A DNA stretch of 64,000 nt from Prostheceraeus crozeri (taxonomy: Eukaryota > Platyhelminthes > Polycladida > Euryleptidae), in the NCBI GenBank assembly GCA_907163375.1, contig CAJQUW010002154.1:124001-188000 (forward strand). The letters run 5' to 3'. The notes below the pieces were generated by a model that saw nothing but the letters and a program-made list of their open reading frames with translations, ran no database searches and was not told where the DNA came from. Of this stretch, positions 59,801 through 64,000 are shown one piece after another (position 1 is the stretch's first letter; each line of letters opens with the position of its first letter). A program made the translations under genes and the position numbers.

Positions 59801-62800
59801 TTTGAAAGCTAAGAGTGAGACAAATTCACTGAAAGAATCGGCTTGTTCCTATCTGTCTTCGTTTAGATGTGAGACGCCATTTAAGATTTTGGGTTATTGG
59901 CGAAAAACGACAGAGTTAGAATTTGGGACGTTTTGGTGTGTAGCGTCCAAACGAAGCATCGGATGAGAAAACGGAGGCCAGATTCGGATTCAGCGTGAAA
60001 TTCTGCATCGGTATGGTGAATTTGAACGCCATCGGAGAGAAAAATTTTCGCTGACTCCCCCCCCCTCTGGACAGCTTGCTTCGATTTTGGCTTCCAGTGG
60101 ACGGATTTTGTCGTGCGATAGCTCGTTTGAAAGCTAAGAGTGAGACAAATTCACTGAAAGAAACGGCTTGTTCCTATCTGTCTTCGTTTAGATGTGAGAC
60201 GCCATTTAAGATTTTGGGACATTGGCGAAAAACGACAGAGTTAGAATTTGGGACGTTTTGGGCTGTAGCTTCAAAACGAAGGCTCGGATGGGAAAACGGA
60301 TTTCAGATTTGGAATCAGCGTGAAATTCTTTATCTGTATGGTGAGTTTCAAGGCAATCGGCGAGAAAAAATTTTCAACATTTTTCGAAAAAATGACAGAG
60401 TTAGAATTTTTGCGATGGCTGCCTACTGTACAGCCAAAACGAAGCATCGGATGGGAAAACGGAGGCCAGATTCGGATTCAGCGTCAAATTCTACATGGAA
60501 ATGGTATATTTCCAGCTCAATCGGAGAGAAAAAATTTTCGCTGACTCCCCCCCCCCTCTGGACAGCTTGCTTCGATTTTGGCTTCCAGTGGACGGATTTT
60601 GTCGTGCGATAGCTCGTTTGAAAGCTAAGAGTGAGACAAATTCACTGAAAGAATCGGCTTGTTCCTATCTGTCTTCGTTTAGATGTGAGACGCCATTTAA
60701 GATTTTGGGTTATTGGCGAAAAACGACAGAGTTAGAATTTGGGACGTTTTGGTGTGTAGCGTCCAAACGAAGCATCGGATGAGAAAACGGAGGCCAGATT
60801 CGGATTCAGCGTGAAATTCTGCATCGGTATGGTGAATTTGAACGCCATCGGAGAGAAAAATTTTCGCTGACTCCCCCCCCCTCTGGACAGCTTGCTTCGA
60901 TTTTGGCTTCCAGTGGACGGATTTTGTCGTGCGATAGCTCGTTTGAAAGCTAAGAGTGAGACAAATTCACTGAAAGAAACGGCTTGTTCCTATCTGTCTT
61001 CGTTTAGATGTGAGACGCCATTTAAGATTTTGGGACATTGGCGAAAAACGACAGAGTTAGAATTTGGGACGTTTTGGTGTGTAGCGTCCAAACGAAGCAT
61101 CGGATGAGAAAACGGAGGCCAGATTCGGATTCAGCGTGAAATTCTGCATCGGTATGGTAAATTTGAACGCAATCGGAGAGAAAAAATTTTCGCTGACGTC
61201 CCCCCCTCGCGAGTGCTAGCTTCGATTTTGGCTTCCAGTGGACGGATTTTGTCGTGCTATAGCTCGTTTGAAAGCTAAGAGTGAGACAAATTCACTGAAA
61301 GAATCGGCTTGTTCATATCTGTCTTCGTTTAGATGTGAGACGCCATTTAAGATTTTGGGAGATTGTCGAAAAACGACAGAGTTAGAATTTGGGACGTTTT
61401 GGGCTGTAGCTTCAAAACGAAGGCTCGGATGGGAAAACGGATTTCAGATTTGGAATCAGCGTGAAATTCTTTATCTGTATGGTGAGTTTCAAGGCAATCG
61501 GCGAGAAAAAATTTTCAACATTTTTCGAAAAAATGACAGAGTTAGAATTTTTGCGATGGCTGCCTACTGTACAGCCAAAACGAAGCATCGGATGGGAAAA
61601 CGGAGGCCAGATTCGGATTCAGCGTCAAATTCTACATGGAAATGGTATATTTCCAGCTCAATCGGAGAGAAAAAAATTTTCGCTGACTCCCCCCCCCCTC
61701 TGGACAGCTTGCTTCGATTTTGGCTTCCAGTGGACGGATTTTGTCGTGCGATAGCTCGTTTGAAAGCTAAGAGTGAGACAAATTCAGTGAAAGAATCGGC
61801 TTGTTCCTATCTGTCTTCGTTTAGATGTGAGACGCCATTTAAGATTTTGGGACATTGGCGAAAAACGACAGAGTTAGAATTTGGGACGTTTTGGTGTGTA
61901 GCTTCAAAACGAAGGCTCGGATGGGAAAACGGATTTCAGATTTGGAATCAGCGTGAAATTCTTTATCTGTATGGTGAGTTTCAAGGCAATCGGCGAGAAA
62001 AAATTTTCAACATTTTTCGAAAAAATGACAGAGTTAGAATTTTTGCGATGGCTGCCTACTGTACAGCCAAAACGAAGCATCGGATGGGAAAACGGAGGCC
62101 AGATTCGGATTCAGCGTCAAATTCTACATGGAAATGGTATATTTCCAGCTCAATCGGAGAGAAAAAATTTTCGCTGACTCCCCCCCCCCTCTGGACAGCT
62201 TGCTTCGATTTTGGCTTCCAGTGGACGGATTTTGTCGTGCGATAGCTCGTTTGAAAGCTAAGAGTGAGACAAATTCACTGAAAGAATCGGCTTGTTCCTA
62301 TCTGTCTTCGTTTAGATGTGAGACGCCATTTAAGATTTTGGGTTATTGGCGAAAAACGACAGAGTTAGAATTTGGGACGTTTTGGTGTGTAGCGTCCAAA
62401 CGAAGCATCGGATGAGAAAACGGAGGCCAGATTCGGATTCAGCGTGAAATTCTGCATCGGTATGGTGAATTTGAACGCCATCGGAGAGAAAAATTTTCGC
62501 TGACTCCCCCCCCCTCTGGACAGCTTGCTTCGATTTTGGCTTCCAGTGGACGGATTTTGTCGTGCGATAGCTCGTTTGAAAGCTAAGAGTGAGACAAATT
62601 CACTGAAAGAAACGGCTTGTTCCTATCTGTCTTCGTTTAGATGTGAGACGCCATTTAAGATTTTGGGACATTGGCGAAAAACGACAGAGTTAGAATTTGG
62701 GACGTTTTGGGCTGTAGCTTCAAAACGAAGGCTCGGATGGGAAAACGGATTTCAGATTTGGAATCAGCGTGAAATTCTTTATCTGTATGGTGAGTTTCAA

Positions 62801-64000
62801 GGCAATCGGCGAGAAAAAATTTTCAACATTTTTCGAAAAAATGACAGAGTTAGAATTTTTGCGATGGCTGCCTACTGTACAGCCAAAACGAAGCATCGGA
62901 TGGGAAAACGGAGGCCAGATTCGGATTCAGCGTCAAATTCTACATGGAAATGGTATATTTCCAGCTCAATCGGAGAGAAAAAATTTTCGCTGACTCCCCC
63001 CCCCTCTGGACAGCTTGCTTCGATTTTGGCTTCCAGTGGACGGATTTTGTCGTGCGATAGCTCGTTTGAAAGCTAAGAGTGAGACAAATTCACTGAAAGA
63101 ATCGGCTTGTTCCTATCTGTCTTCGTTTAGATGTGAGACGCCATTTAAGATTTTGGGTTATTGGCGAAAAACGACAGAGTTAGAATTTGGGACGTTTTGG
63201 TGTGTAGCGTCCAAACGAAGCATCGGATGAGAAAACGGAGGCCAGATTCGGATTCAGCGTGAAATTCTGCATCGGTATGGTGAATTTGAACGCCATCGGA
63301 GAGAAAAATTTTCGCTGACTCCCCCCCCCTCTGGACAGCTTGCTTCGATTTTGGCTTCCAGTGGACGGATTTTGTCGTGCGATAGCTCGTTTGAAAGCTA
63401 AGAGTGAGACAAATTCACTGAAAGAAACGGCTTGTTCCTATCTGTCTTCGTTTAGATGTGAGACGCCATTTAAGATTTTGGGACATTGGCGAAAAACGAC
63501 AGAGTTAGAATTTGGGACGTTTTGGGCTGTAGCTTCAAAACGAAGGCTCGGATGGGAAAACGGATTTCAGATTTGGAATCAGCGTGAAATTCTTTATCTG
63601 TATGGTGAGTTTCAAGGCAATCGGCGAGAAAAAATTTTCAACATTTTTCGAAAAAATGACAGAGTTAGAATTTTTGCGATGGCTGCCTACTGTACAGCCA
63701 AAACGAAGCATCGGATGGGAAAACGGAGGCCAGATTCGGATTCAGCGTCAAATTCTACATGGAAATGGTATATTTCCAGCTCAATCGGAGAGAAAAAATT
63801 TTCGCTGACTCCCCCCCCCTCTGGACAGCTTGCTTCGATTTTGGCTTCCAGTGGACGGATTTTGTCGTGCGATAGCTCGTTTGAAAGCTAAGAGTGAGAC
63901 AAATTCACTGAAAGAATCGGCTTGTTCCTATCTGTCTTCGTTTAGATGTGAGACGCCATTTAAGATTTTGGGTTATTGGCGAAAAACGACAGAGTTAGAA
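47812..64000 (+). repeat. Satellite array: 325-bp and 490-bp units in higher-order order
   Basis: The unit anchor TTGCTTCGATTTTGGCTTCC recurs at 48092, 48417, about 48742, 49069, 49559, 50050, 50540, 50865, 51355, 51680, 52006, 52496, 52986, 53312 and so on to 63830. Spacing is either about 325 bp (short, S) or about 490 bp (long, L). L equals S plus an extra module of about 165 bp. Each unit has a C7-C9 run before CTCTGGACAGC. All units are head to tail and very similar. The array continues past the window. Neither spacing is a multiple of three, and the long frames (up to 335 codons at 61238-62245) lack conserved starts. I therefore treat these frames as non-coding. Confidence 0.95.

Noticed and set aside
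61238-62245. 335-codon open frame in the satellite, and the many 178-183-codon frames like it
   Set aside because: Frames arise because the long unit lacks stops. Unit lengths (325, 490) are not multiples of three, frames differ between units, and the same sequence is open in two frames. No conserved ATG or domain.

Overview
This window comes from an AT-rich invertebrate metazoan genome. The evidence is one intron-bearing host gene with canonical GT/AG sites and several transposon families of animals: RTE- and CR1/L2-like LINEs, Penelope-like elements, hAT, a DD41D mariner and a Polinton/Maverick relic. I cannot fix the phylum from the sequence alone. No rRNA, CRISPR array, bacterial operon or functional tRNA was found.

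Positions 1-18637 are mostly the 5' half of one minus-strand host gene. Five exons (18637-18543, 13613-13286, 7561-7310, 4874-4550, 3540-3410) join with matching phases into 375 N-terminal residues. They resemble the DUF4062-containing N-terminus of NACHT/WD-repeat (NWD) proteins. The NACHT and WD40 parts would lie beyond the left edge. The introns carry LINE pieces, a tRNA-like SINE head, a hairpin, a hAT element with 8-bp target duplication just inside an intron, and a decayed MADF-domain reading frame. A LINE starts upstream of 1560 and runs off the left edge.

Positions 19073-25093 are a retroelement graveyard. It holds a Penelope-like pair in head-to-head orientation forming a ~600-bp-arm palindrome, a third GIY-YIG fragment, a second Penelope-like family with a hammerhead-like fold near its 3' end, and a CR1/L2-like LINE 3' end. 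Further on are a 0.5-kb long-TIR element (25567-26065) and a small LTR-retroelement integrase relic (about 27440-28170).

Positions 29386-45586 are an old, broken Polinton-like element of about 16 kb with inverted terminal repeats. It carries relics of protein-primed-type DNA polymerase B, two different packaging-type ATPases on opposite strands, a capsid-type protein, a membrane protein and coiled-coil proteins. It also holds a 2-kb array of 18-bp repeats and a 369-bp triplication. An apparently intact DD41D mariner (34632-36426, TA target duplication) sits inside one ATPase. I found no integrase and no clear major capsid gene.

After an RTE-like LINE fragment and a strong hairpin (47335-47381), the window ends in at least 16 kb of tandem satellite (47812-64000 and beyond). 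Two unit lengths, about 325 and 490 bp, are built from ~163-bp modules and arranged in higher-order repeats of about 3.34 kb and 9.21 kb. Open frames in the satellite are by-products of the repeat, not genes.
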